Shown here: positions 13,293 through 22,032 of the stretch, piece after piece
Layout: the number at the start of each line of letters is the position of its first letter
How positions within the stretch are numbered: position 1 is the stretch's first letter
Assembly (NCBI GenBank): GCA_036011305.1
Contig: DASCNA010000104.1
Span: 1 to 28,401 of the forward strand
Direction of reading: 5' to 3'
Length of the DNA stretch: 28,401 nucleotides
Source: DASCNA01 sp036011305
GTDB lineage: Bacteria > Verrucomicrobiota > Lentisphaeria > Victivallales > GWF2-38-69
Translations under genes and position numbers: made by a program
Notes under the pieces: generated by a model
Databases searched by the model: none
Seen by the model: only the letters and a program-made list of their open reading frames with translations
What the model was told of the DNA's origin: nothing

Positions 13293-14066
13293 ATGAACAA
13301 TACCAGAAGAATTTTACTATTTATTTTTTTTATCGTGCTACTGGCTACTGGATATTCTGAAGCAGCTTTTGAAAAAACCAAGGATTCAATTCCTGTAAAT
13401 CAAGAAAAGGTCAAATCCAATAAAACTGAGCTTCAGCATTATATTGATGAGAGAAATAACATGGTAAAAACTGGTATTTTCGGCAGGGGAGTGAAAAATA
13501 TCGGAGTTTTAAATGCTATGAAGAATGTTAAAAGGCATTTATTCGTTCCAGACAATCTTGTTTACTACGCTTATGAGGATAGACCTCTTCCTGTTGGATA
13601 TGGACAGACTATATCTCAGCCATATATTGTTGCATATATGACAGAGAAACTAGAGCTTAAACCTGATTATAAAGTATTGGAAATTGGAACAGGATCAGGT
13701 TATCAGGCAGCAGTTCTTGCTGAAATTGTTAAGGATGTTTATACAGTTGAAATAATCCCGGAACTGGCAAAATCAGCAAAAGAAAAATTTAAGAATAGAG
13801 GTTATAAGAATATACATTCTAAAACTGCAGATGGGTATTATGGATGGGAAAAATATGCTCCTTATGATGCAATTATAGTTACTGCAGCCGCCGGAAATAT
13901 ACCTCCTCCTTTGTTAAAACAGTTGAAAAACGGCGGGAAAATGATTATCCCGGTGGGAAGTACATTTATGGTTCAATATTTAATATTATTAGAAAAGATT
14001 GACGGTAAAATCGTTTCAGACAGACTATTGCCTGTTCGTTTCGTTCCTTTGACAAGAAAGAACTAA
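13293..14066 (+). CDS. Exported protein-L-isoaspartate O-methyltransferase (PCMT) family protein
   Basis: 257 residues from the ATG at 13293. A GTG at 13284 is also in frame but has no better ribosome binding site. Residues 5-21 form a signal peptide or anchor (ILLFIFFIVLLATG), which predicts a periplasmic protein. The methyltransferase body follows the PCMT pattern: RHLFVP, DRPLPVGYGQTISQP (substrate-side signature), SAM motif I VLEIGTGSGYQ, and YDAIIVTAAAGNIPPPLL. The family uses S-adenosylmethionine to methylate isoaspartate in damaged proteins. An exported form is puzzling because SAM is cytoplasmic. It is followed after 43 bases by a membrane protein with another Rossmann methyltransferase-like domain, and the two may act together. 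Confidence 0.85.
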   Translation: MNNTRRILLFIFFIVLLATGYSEAAFEKTKDSIPVNQEKVKSNKTELQHYIDERNNMVKTGIFGRGVKNIGVLNAMKNVKRHLFVPDNLVYYAYEDRPLPVGYGQTISQPYIVAYMTEKLELKPDYKVLEIGTGSGYQAAVLAEIVKDVYTVEIIPELAKSAKEKFKNRGYKNIHSKTADGYYGWEKYAPYDAIIVTAAAGNIPPPLLKQLKNGGKMIIPVGSTFMVQYLILLEKIDGKIVSDRLLPVRFVPLTRKN

Positions 14067-14109
14067 AATATTTTTTATTCATCTAACAATTTTAAAATAC
14101 TAATCATTA

Positions 14110-16506
14110 ATGATGAAGCAGAATAAAATTCCTTATTGCATAATCATTTCAGTATTTTTGCTTTCATCTGTGTTAGTCGCATACCAACTTGTTCTGATTC
14201 AGACGTTATCTTTTATGCAATGGCATCATTTTGCATATATGATAATTTCAATTGCTCTGCTTGGTTGGGGTGCTGCAGGAACTTTTCTTACTCTGTTTAG
14301 AAGAAAATTACTTGCGGCTAAAACTTCTCTATTACCTGTATTGTGTTTGTTGTGCTGTTTAGTAATAATAATTAACAATTATATCTTCCAGCAGACTGGG
14401 ATAATTTTTGATTCATATTTATTATTTACAGGTTTTATGAACTTTGGTCGATTTATTTTGACTATTATTATGTTTACTGTACCTTTTTTCTTAGGTGCAT
14501 TATTTATAGGTATAAATTTTATTAATTATTCTCAACGTATTGGTAAAGTTTATTGCGCCAATTTAATTGGTTCAGGTTTAGGGTGTATTTTTTTTCTCCT
14601 AATTGCATGGAGTTTACCTCCCCTTCAAATATCTGCAGTGCTTTCTATAATAACAGCGATTACAGCAATATTTGTTTCCTGCAATAAAAAAACGATTATT
14701 ACAATATCCATATTTTTTGTTATTGCCTCAACAATGATAGCTTCATTTTTTACTGGACAACCTTCCCTTTCAGAATATAAAGATTTGAGTAGAACAATGA
14801 ATATACCTGATGCTAAAATTATTGTTAGTAATAATTCTCCCTATGGCATGGCTCAGGTAGTAAGTTCGAATTCTTTAAGAAATTCATTAAGCATTAGTTT
14901 TAGATATTCAGATATTTTACTACCTTGCAAGCGTCTGTTTATAAATGGAAATTTGGCTGGAGATATAGTTCAATTTGATGATAATAGAAATTTACAAATC
15001 TATAATTTTACTTCTAAGGCACTGCCGTACTTAATAAGAAAGAATAAGAATATCTTAATAATAAACAGCGGTACCGGAAGTGATATTGCTGTTGCGCTCA
15101 AGAATGGCACAGGGGCAATAGCAATAGATGGTGTTGAATCAAATCCATTTATAAATAACTTATTGAAAAAGCAGCTTGGAAATAATTATATTGAACAGGG
15201 TGGGCATGTCAGTTTATATACTGAAAATTTTCGTTCATTTCTGAATAGATCTGATAAAAAATATGATCTTATTGCACTTCCTAATACAAATTCATTTGGA
15301 GAAAATACCGGTTTGAATGCTATTCAACCTTACTATTATATAACTTATGAAGCTGTTAATTTTATCTGGCACAATTTAACTTCTAACGGTATGATTGCCA
15401 TAAACTGCTGGCAGGAGTATCCACCAAGGCAAAGTTTTAAAATTTTATCAACATTAGTTAAAGTTTTACGGAACAACGGTATTAATAATCCTTCAAGGCA
15501 TTTAGTAGCAGTGAAGAGCTGGGGGGATATCACATTTGTTTTGTCCAAAAGCATATTCAGTAAAAAAGAGATAAAAAAAGTGAAAGATTTTAGCAGCTAT
15601 TTATATTTCGATCCCATTATTCTTCCTGTCGGAATACAGAATAATGATTCACAAAATAATAAGCGAGCTGATAATGAGATTTTTTTGAAAGGATTGCAAA
15701 AAATATTAATATCTGATAAAAAATTTATTGATTCCTATCCTCTGAACATTAAACCTGTTACAGACAATAAACCATACTTTTCGCAATTTTTAAAGATTAA
15801 ATTTTTACCTGAGTTTATTAAATTATATAGAGAAAATAATATTACTTTTATGGATACAGGGTATCTAATTTTATTATTAACATTTGCGATACTGAGCATG
15901 CTGGCAGTTTTATTAATTATTTTACCGTTGTTTTTTATTAGTTTAAAAAAAGTTAATAATAAGTTTATGACTTTTCTCTATTTTTCAGGGATTGGTATTG
16001 GTTATATGTTTGTTGAAATAGTGTTAATACATAGTTTTAGTTTGTATTTTAGTAGTATAATCTATTCAACTGCCCTTATTATAAGCATAATGCTAATCTG
16101 TTCAGGTATTGGGAGTCTGAGCACTGATAGAACAAATTATAAAATTGTCAGAAAACTGATATATTTAATAATAATTTTGATTGTTTATGGCTTTTTTTTA
16201 AACAATGTTTTGAATTATACAATGGGATATCAATTTATTATTAAGTTATTAATTTCAATTATTTTGGTGGGCATACTAGCTTATATAATGGGAATACCTT
16301 TTCCAGTTGCAATAAAAGATCTCTCAAATAAATCTGTTGAATCTGCATCATGGGGATGGTGCATTAATAGCTGTTTTTCAGTACTCAGTCCATCTTTAGC
16401 CATATTGCTTTCAGTAGTATTAGGATTCAGTGCAGTAATGTATCTATCTGCATTATTATACCTCATACCAATGCTGTATTTTTTATATCAATACAAATAT
16501 AGATAG
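14110..16506 (+). CDS. Polytopic membrane protein with spermidine-synthase-like domain
   Basis: A 798-residue inner-membrane protein in three parts. About six hydrophobic segments lie at 8-215. A soluble Rossmann domain follows (about 230-565), with a SAM-type glycine loop ILIINSGTGSD (315-325), acidic residues at 340-343 and the family-like VTDNKPYFSQF (550-560). Five to seven more membrane segments cover 585-798. Membrane proteins of this layout are annotated as spermidine-synthase-like, but here the glycine loop is NSGTGSD rather than the canonical GGGDG of true aminopropyltransferases, so polyamine synthesis is unlikely. The substrate is unknown. It lies just downstream of the exported PCMT-like gene, on the same strand. 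Confidence 0.75.
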   Translation: MMKQNKIPYCIIISVFLLSSVLVAYQLVLIQTLSFMQWHHFAYMIISIALLGWGAAGTFLTLFRRKLLAAKTSLLPVLCLLCCLVIIINNYIFQQTGIIFDSYLLFTGFMNFGRFILTIIMFTVPFFLGALFIGINFINYSQRIGKVYCANLIGSGLGCIFFLLIAWSLPPLQISAVLSIITAITAIFVSCNKKTIITISIFFVIASTMIASFFTGQPSLSEYKDLSRTMNIPDAKIIVSNNSPYGMAQVVSSNSLRNSLSISFRYSDILLPCKRLFINGNLAGDIVQFDDNRNLQIYNFTSKALPYLIRKNKNILIINSGTGSDIAVALKNGTGAIAIDGVESNPFINNLLKKQLGNNYIEQGGHVSLYTENFRSFLNRSDKKYDLIALPNTNSFGENTGLNAIQPYYYITYEAVNFIWHNLTSNGMIAINCWQEYPPRQSFKILSTLVKVLRNNGINNPSRHLVAVKSWGDITFVLSKSIFSKKEIKKVKDFSSYLYFDPIILPVGIQNNDSQNNKRADNEIFLKGLQKILISDKKFIDSYPLNIKPVTDNKPYFSQFLKIKFLPEFIKLYRENNITFMDTGYLILLLTFAILSMLAVLLIILPLFFISLKKVNNKFMTFLYFSGIGIGYMFVEIVLIHSFSLYFSSIIYSTALIISIMLICSGIGSLSTDRTNYKIVRKLIYLIIILIVYGFFLNNVLNYTMGYQFIIKLLISIILVGILAYIMGIPFPVAIKDLSNKSVESASWGWCINSCFSVLSPSLAILLSVVLGFSAVMYLSALLYLIPMLYFLYQYKYR

Positions 16507-16541
16507 GCTACTTCAGAGTACTCATGAATATGTAAAATTAT

Positions 16542-16856
16542 TTAACTGTTCTTTTTCTCCATATGGCTTTCAAGTTCTTCAATCCTGTTTAAAAGGTCAA
16601 GTACCAGACCCATTGAATTCCAGCCAACTCCAAGGTCATAATGAAGGCGGATAACTTTTTTAAGTTTTGGTATGTGCTTTACGTGAATTGCTGTTACTGA
16701 ATGATCTTTTACTGTTTCAATAAGATCATGTGATATAAGAATAGTGACAATTCCAGGTTTAATTCCTGTAATGAAAGCAGCCTGCTCAATAGTTAAAATT
16801 TCTCCAAACTGTTCCTGATATTCGGTAATTTTATATGAAATACTGAATTTATTCAT
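16542..16856 (-). CDS. cbpM: Chaperone modulator CbpM
   Basis: A 104-residue MerR-like protein that binds the J-domain of CbpA and blocks its co-chaperone and DNA-binding activity. The N-terminal winged-helix-like region (residues 5-60) and the C-terminal IRLHYDLGVGWNSMGLVLDL and NRIEELESHM helix are typical of the family. It lies 16 bases downstream of the cbpA homologue in the usual cbpA-cbpM order, with a ribosome binding site (GGAGAA) in that gap. Confidence 0.88.
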   Translation of the reverse strand: MNKFSISYKITEYQEQFGEILTIEQAAFITGIKPGIVTILISHDLIETVKDHSVTAIHVKHIPKLKKVIRLHYDLGVGWNSMGLVLDLLNRIEELESHMEKKNS

Positions 16857-16872
16857 TTTTTCTTCTCCTATA

Positions 16873-17853
16873 TCAAACCGGTTTAAAAGAAGAAACTTCA
16901 GCTAACTGTTCAAATAGTTTCTTTTCTTTTTCTGTTAATTTTTCCGGAACCATAATTTTTATACTGACAATCAGATCGCCGTTACCTTTATCCTTCCCCA
17001 GAGGCATTCCTTTTCCTTTTACTCTCATTTTCTGACCGCTTTGAGTTCCAGGTTTTAATCTTATTGAAGAACTACTTTCCATTGTAGGGACTGAAACTGT
17101 AGCGCCCAGAGCGGCTTCCCATGGTGTTACTTTTAGGTCAGATTCGAGATTATATTTGTTTATGCTGAACCTTTTGTCCTTGCGTATATGTATTTTTAAG
17201 TTAAGGTCTCCTGGCTGTCCTCCGTTGTAACCCTGGCCGCCTTTACTTTTTAATCTAATTCTGGAGCCTTCTGTTATTCCTGTAGGTATTCGGACATCAA
17301 ATTGCTTCAATGTGGGCTTGACTGTGCCGTCAGGATTAAGTTCAGTTGTTTGATATTTCAGCTTGGTTTGAGTTCCATGATAGGCCTCATCAAGAGATAT
17401 CTCTATTTCAGCTTCATGATTTTGTCCGCGAATTGGAGGAATATTGCCGGTTCTGCCTGAACTTTGATAATATGTTTTGCCTTGCCCGGATTTACCATAT
17501 ATACTTTCGAAGAAATCACTGAATCCACCTCCCATATCATCAAAAGAATAAGCCCTTTCTGATCCTGGCCCGTGATATTCATAATTATAATTATCTCCGC
17601 CCGGAGGAGCTTTGAATTCCTGACCATTTTTCCAGTTCTCACCAAGTGAGTCATAGCGTTTTCTTTTTTCAGGGTCACTCAATACTTCATAAGCTTCGCT
17701 TATTTCTTTGAATTTTTCTTCTGCATCTTTGGCCTTATTAATGTCGGGATGATGCTTTCTGGCAAGCTTCCGATAAGCTTTTTTTATATCTGTCGGCTTT
17801 GTATCTCTTGCCACTCCAAGTGTTTCATAATAATCTTTGAATTTGACTGACAT
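16873..17853 (-). CDS. cbpA: DnaJ-like curved-DNA-binding co-chaperone CbpA
   Basis: A 326-residue class-B J-protein and co-chaperone of DnaK. It has an N-terminal J-domain (6-70) with the HPD motif at 35-37 that triggers DnaK ATPase. A Gly/Phe/Tyr-rich linker (about 82-140) and two beta-barrel substrate-binding domains (about 145-320) follow. The four-repeat zinc finger of DnaJ proper is absent, as expected for CbpA. It is encoded directly before cbpM, whose product restrains it. A TTGACT-type promoter is visible upstream. Confidence 0.92.
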   Translation of the reverse strand: MSVKFKDYYETLGVARDTKPTDIKKAYRKLARKHHPDINKAKDAEEKFKEISEAYEVLSDPEKRKRYDSLGENWKNGQEFKAPPGGDNYNYEYHGPGSERAYSFDDMGGGFSDFFESIYGKSGQGKTYYQSSGRTGNIPPIRGQNHEAEIEISLDEAYHGTQTKLKYQTTELNPDGTVKPTLKQFDVRIPTGITEGSRIRLKSKGGQGYNGGQPGDLNLKIHIRKDKRFSINKYNLESDLKVTPWEAALGATVSVPTMESSSSIRLKPGTQSGQKMRVKGKGMPLGKDKGNGDLIVSIKIMVPEKLTEKEKKLFEQLAEVSSFKPV

Positions 17854-17915
17854 AATTAATTTTCACCAATAAACTGATTTTTAACTGTAAACCTCTCTCT
17901 TTTAGGTGTATATTA

Positions 17916-17945
17916 AATATGTAGAACTAATTAATCATAAGTCAA
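17916..17945 (-). promoter_or_regulatory. Candidate promoter of cbpA-cbpM
   Basis: On the minus strand, TTGACT (17940-17945), an 18-base spacer and CATATT (17916-17921) lie about 63 bases before the cbpA start. The -35 box is good and the -10 fair. Confidence 0.4.
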
Positions 17946-18100
17946 GTATTTCTTTGCATATTATTTTACAAAATACAGTTTTGTCTTTCAATAGTGTTAT
18001 TGCAGATTTAGTGCCGGTTATATTCAGGAATTATTTTAGAGATCTTACAGGAGTATTATGATTAGTTTATATTATTATTAAAATTAAAAATTGGAGAAAA

Positions 18101-19843
18101 ATGTTAACATTTAAAGATATTGGAATTAATTCAAAAATTTTGCATGCTATTGAGACTCTTGGATTTGAAGATCCCATGCCTGTTCAGGAAAAAGTGATTC
18201 CTGTTTTACTTAGTGCTGAAAAGAGCGATCTTATCGCTTTGGCTCAGACCGGAACCGGAAAAACAGCCGCCTTCGGTTTGCCTATAATACAGAAAGTCAT
18301 TGTGGAAGATAGGATTACACAGGCTCTTGTTCTTGTCCCAACACGTGAATTATGTGTGCAGATAGCAGGAGATTTAAGAAATTATGCAAAAAATATAGAT
18401 TCTATTAATATAGTTGCTGTATATGGTGGTTCTGATATGGATCGACAGAGAAAAGCTTTGAAAAAAGGAGCTCATGTTATTGTCGCTACACCGGGAAGAA
18501 TGAATGATCTTCTTAATAAACAGCATAAAATAGACCTGTCAAATACGAATACAGTAGTACTTGATGAAGCTGATGAAATGTTGAATATGGGATTTAAAGA
18601 AGAGTTGGATGCAATTCTTGAAAAAATGCCTGAAGCTAAAAACACATTATTGTTTTCTGCTACAATGTCTAAAGAAGTATCGCTTATTGCTGCTGATTAT
18701 ATGAATGATCCTAAAAAGATTGTTATCGGGAATAAAAATTCAGGTGCAGAAAATGTTAATCATTTATGTTTTTCAGTTCAACCTAGAGATAGGTATGCTG
18801 CTTTGAAAAGAATAGTTGATTTTTATCCTGATATTTATTGTATTATTTTCTGCAGAACTCGTATGGAAACCAAAGATATTGCTGCCAGTCTGATAGAGGA
18901 TGGATATAATGCAGATGCGCTTCATGGTGATCTTTCTCAGGCTCAGCGTGAATATACAATGAATAAATTTAGGCATAAAAGTCTACAGATATTAGTAGCG
19001 ACTGACGTTGCTGCCAGGGGAGTGGATGTAAAAGATATTACACATGTAATAAATTATAATCTTCCTGATGAGTGCGAGGTTTATGTTCATAGAAGCGGAA
19101 GAACCGGTCGAGTAAGACAAAAGGGTACTTCTGTTGTTATTGCTACTCCTAGAGAAATGTTTAAAGTAAAGAAAATAGAATCTGTCCTGAAAAAGAAATT
19201 TAAAACAACTACTGTTCCTAAAGGGAAAGAGATATGCCAAAAACAGCTGTTCAGCTTAGTTGATAAAATGCAGAAAATAGAAATTAATCATAGTGAAATT
19301 GACGAATTCCTACCTCTTGTGTATAAAAAACTTGAATGGCTTAATCGTGAAGATCTTATTAAACATTTCGTTTCACTCGAATTTAATCGTTTTTTGGATT
19401 ATTACAAAGATGCTCATGATCTAACTACTCCTGAAGAAGCTGCAAGTAAAAGGAGAACTGAAAGAAGAGAGAAAGGCAGGAATAATTCAGGTAGAGAAAA
19501 TAGAAATGAAGGATTTATAAGGTTCCATATAAATCTTGGACATAAGGATGGAATGGCTCCAAGTGCTTTAATTGGTCTTATAAATCGAAGCACAAGAGAT
19601 AAAGGACTTGATATAGGCAGAATAGATATAATGAAAACGTTCTCTTTTTTCGATATCAAAAGTAGAAATCCTGAAAAAATAGTTTTAAGTTTCGATGGAA
19701 TAGAATATAATAATAGGAAGGTTACTGTTGAAGTATCAAAAGAAAAATTAGATGAAAGAAATCGAGACTTTAAAAAAGATTTCAATAAAGATTTTAAAAA
19801 AGAAAAGAAGAAAAAAAAATCTAGAAGTACCAGAAGATATTAA
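18101..19843 (+). CDS. DEAD-box ATP-dependent RNA helicase with DbpA-type RNA-binding domain
   Basis: A 580-residue RNA helicase of the DeaD/CsdA-DbpA group. It unwinds RNA duplexes in ribosome assembly or RNA decay, often important in the cold. All core motifs are present: Q motif region (PMPVQEKVIP), AQTGTGKT (48-55), PTREL (80-84), TPGR, DEAD (155-158), SAT, ARGVDV and HRSGRTGR. A DbpA-like RRM follows (about 470-550; IRFHINLGHKDGM, then IGRIDIMKTFSFFDI). The tail is highly basic and repetitive (RDFKKDFNKDFKKEKKKKK), suited to RNA contact. A GGAGAA ribosome binding site supports the start. It stands alone and ends at a strong terminator. Confidence 0.93.
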   Translation: MLTFKDIGINSKILHAIETLGFEDPMPVQEKVIPVLLSAEKSDLIALAQTGTGKTAAFGLPIIQKVIVEDRITQALVLVPTRELCVQIAGDLRNYAKNIDSINIVAVYGGSDMDRQRKALKKGAHVIVATPGRMNDLLNKQHKIDLSNTNTVVLDEADEMLNMGFKEELDAILEKMPEAKNTLLFSATMSKEVSLIAADYMNDPKKIVIGNKNSGAENVNHLCFSVQPRDRYAALKRIVDFYPDIYCIIFCRTRMETKDIAASLIEDGYNADALHGDLSQAQREYTMNKFRHKSLQILVATDVAARGVDVKDITHVINYNLPDECEVYVHRSGRTGRVRQKGTSVVIATPREMFKVKKIESVLKKKFKTTTVPKGKEICQKQLFSLVDKMQKIEINHSEIDEFLPLVYKKLEWLNREDLIKHFVSLEFNRFLDYYKDAHDLTTPEEAASKRRTERREKGRNNSGRENRNEGFIRFHINLGHKDGMAPSALIGLINRSTRDKGLDIGRIDIMKTFSFFDIKSRNPEKIVLSFDGIEYNNRKVTVEVSKEKLDERNRDFKKDFNKDFKKEKKKKKSRSTRRY

Positions 19844-19871
19844 ACATTGATCATTTAATCTTTAAATTGAA

Positions 19872-19900
19872 GTCAATACGCTTTACCGTATTGACATTCT
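19872..19900 (+). terminator. Terminator after the DEAD-box helicase gene
   Basis: A perfect 9-bp stem, GTCAATACG (19872-19880) with CGTATTGAC (19887-19895), around a 6-base loop and followed by an AT-rich, T-containing tail. It lies 28 bases after the helicase stop codon. Confidence 0.75.
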
Positions 19901-20155
19901 TATATTTATTGATGTTTTTTCATTAATTAGGTGAATACAAAGAGTGATTAGTTCAAGTAAAGTAATGGCTTCGAATTTTTTTCATTTAACAAACATCTGT
20001 TAAGATATTGAATAGATATATTAATAGTTGAGTTTAAGGGAGTTAGATTTGAGCTGCAGGTGTAAGGAATAGTTGATAAATAAAGTAATAATGCTATATT
20101 ATCAACGTTTTTTTGTTCTAAATAACTTTAGTATAACTTTGAGATATAAAACCAA
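19901..20155. other. Intergenic stretch without recognised features
   Basis: AT-rich spacer between the helicase terminator and the radical SAM gene. No credible small gene was found, and no cobalamin riboswitch-like structure, although the downstream protein has a B12-binding domain. Confidence 0.5.
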
Positions 20156-21640
20156 ATGAAGATATTAATTGTTTCACCACTGTTTCCAGATACATTCTGG
20201 AGCTTCAAATATGCAATAAAATTTCTTAAGAAGAAAGCTGCATTCCCTCCTTTGGGATTACTTACTATTGCGTCCATGCTTCCTGAAAAATGGGAAAAAC
20301 GTATGGTTGACATGAACACAGATAATCTTTCTAATAAAGATATTATTTGGGCTGATTATGTTTTTATAGGAGCAATGATTGTTCAGTCAAAGTCTGCAGA
20401 TGAAGTTATTGAAAGATGTAAAAGGTACAACACTAAAATTGTTGCCGGCGGCCCGATGTTTACGATGAACAGTGAATTATACGTAGATAAAGTCGATCAC
20501 CTTGTCCTAAATGAAGCGGAAGTAACTCTGCCGGGATTTATTAATGATTTGGAAAATGGTTGCGCAAAACAAATTTATACCGATTCAGCATTTGCAGACA
20601 TAAAAGATACTCCGATTCCGGCATGGAACTTAATTGATTTTAAAAAATATGCTTCAATGAGTATTCAGTATTCAAGGGGATGTCCTTTTGAATGCGACTT
20701 TTGCAATGTTACATCCTTGTTCGGCAGAAAAATGAGACAAAAAAGTTCTACACAAATTATTGCTGAATTAAACGGTATTTATGATAATGGGTACAGAGGT
20801 GCAATATTTTTTGTAGATGATAATTTCATAGGAACAATTGCATCATTGAAACGGGATCTGCTTCCTGCTCTTATCAACTGGAGAAAACATCATCCGGATA
20901 TATCATTCTTTACAGAAGTTTCCATTAATATTTCAGATGATGATCAATTGATGAATATGATGCGTGAGGCTGGGTTCGATCAGGTTTTTATCGGCATTGA
21001 AACTCCTAATAATGATGGGCTTGCCGAATCAAATAAAAAACAGAACAATAACAGGAATTTAATTAGCGACATTAAAAAGATTCAAAAAAATGGTCTGCAA
21101 GTTCAGGCAGGGTTTATTGTTGGTTTTGACACAGATACAGAAGATATTTTTCAAAGACAGGTAGATTTTATTCAAGAAAGTGGAATAACAACCGCAATGG
21201 TAGGGTTACTACAGGCCCCTCCAGGTACAGGTCTTTATAATAAAATGCAGAAAATGAATAGATTATTTAAAAGAACATCAGGCGATAATGCTGACGGGAG
21301 TACAAATATTGTTCCTGTTTCCATGGATCTTGATACACTTGTTAATGGATATAAAAATATTCTTGCACAAATATATGCACCTAAAAATTACTATAAAAGA
21401 ATAAAAATTTTCCTTGAAGTGTATAAGAATGATTGTGCTCCAGACAACGTAAGTATGAACAGAATTTTTGCTTTTATCAAATCAATCTACCGTATAGGAA
21501 TTTTGGGGAGAGAGAGACACCATTATTGGAAATTACTGTTATGGACTTGTCTAAAACATCCGAAATCATTTCCTGTTGCCGTTAATCTTTCAATTCTTGG
21601 TTTTCATTTCAGAAAAACAGTAAAAAACTATATTCAGTAA
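20156..21640 (+). CDS. B12-binding-domain radical SAM protein (HpnP-like architecture)
   Basis: A 494-residue protein with an N-terminal cobalamin-binding-like domain (about 1-145; PPLGLLTIASMLP, VAGGPMFT, LVLNEAEVTLP). A radical SAM barrel (about 165-370) carries the 4Fe-4S motif CPFECDFC (Cys176, Cys180, Cys183) and FFVDDNFIG. A C-terminal domain of about 120 residues (DUF4070 type) follows. Such enzymes make radical-based changes, often methylations, at unreactive carbons. The opening residues resemble the hopanoid methylase HpnP group, but no hopanoid genes are here and many family members have unknown substrates. The classic B12 motif DxHxxG is not present, as is common in this branch. 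Transcribed alone. Confidence 0.85.
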   Translation: MKILIVSPLFPDTFWSFKYAIKFLKKKAAFPPLGLLTIASMLPEKWEKRMVDMNTDNLSNKDIIWADYVFIGAMIVQSKSADEVIERCKRYNTKIVAGGPMFTMNSELYVDKVDHLVLNEAEVTLPGFINDLENGCAKQIYTDSAFADIKDTPIPAWNLIDFKKYASMSIQYSRGCPFECDFCNVTSLFGRKMRQKSSTQIIAELNGIYDNGYRGAIFFVDDNFIGTIASLKRDLLPALINWRKHHPDISFFTEVSINISDDDQLMNMMREAGFDQVFIGIETPNNDGLAESNKKQNNNRNLISDIKKIQKNGLQVQAGFIVGFDTDTEDIFQRQVDFIQESGITTAMVGLLQAPPGTGLYNKMQKMNRLFKRTSGDNADGSTNIVPVSMDLDTLVNGYKNILAQIYAPKNYYKRIKIFLEVYKNDCAPDNVSMNRIFAFIKSIYRIGILGRERHHYWKLLLWTCLKHPKSFPVAVNLSILGFHFRKTVKNYIQ

Positions 21641-22032
21641 TACATTATCCAAAAAATAAATTCTTAATAACCATATTTCAGAAGTTTTTATAATCAATAT
21701 ATTTTTCAGGAGTTTCTAGTTCTGAGTCAAGTATAAATTTTAATTCAGGTGTTTGAGAATAAACAAGATTACCAACATTTTCACTGAAATACTTATCCGA
21801 ATAGGTATTATTATCTAGCTAGACCGTTTTGATATATTCTTATAATACAGCATAAAATAGTTACTTATGGTGTTGGAACTAACGAACAGGTCAAGTTACT
21901 ATTATAATGGAAGCTGTTATTATCATGAATTTTGTTTTTTCCTACCTGGAGAAAGTATTTATAGAGTACTTGAAAAAATAATGGTAACATATACGATATA
22001 GCTTAACTTCTTACACAAGAAGAATATAATTT
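21641..22032. other. Intergenic stretch with probable gene remnants
   Basis: 392 bases with no intact gene. On the minus strand, 21678-21828 is an open frame of about 45 codons without a start codon (listed separately). On the plus strand, an ATG at 21867 opens a 44-codon frame ending at 22001 (containing FFLPGESIYRVLEKI), but without a ribosome binding site; I do not call it a gene. Confidence 0.45.
21678..21828 (-). pseudogene. Possible C-terminal remnant of a lost gene
   Basis: An open minus-strand frame of about 45 codons with protein-like composition (DKYFSENVGNLVYSQTPELK, then LETPEKYIDYKNF) ends at TGA 21678-21680. An in-frame stop precedes it and no start codon or ribosome binding site is seen. 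It reads like the end of a soluble protein whose front was deleted. Parent family not recognised. Confidence 0.3.

Noticed and set aside
19414..19785. 123-codon minus-strand frame inside the helicase gene
   Set aside because: Opposite the RNA-binding domain of an intact DEAD-box gene; no start signals.
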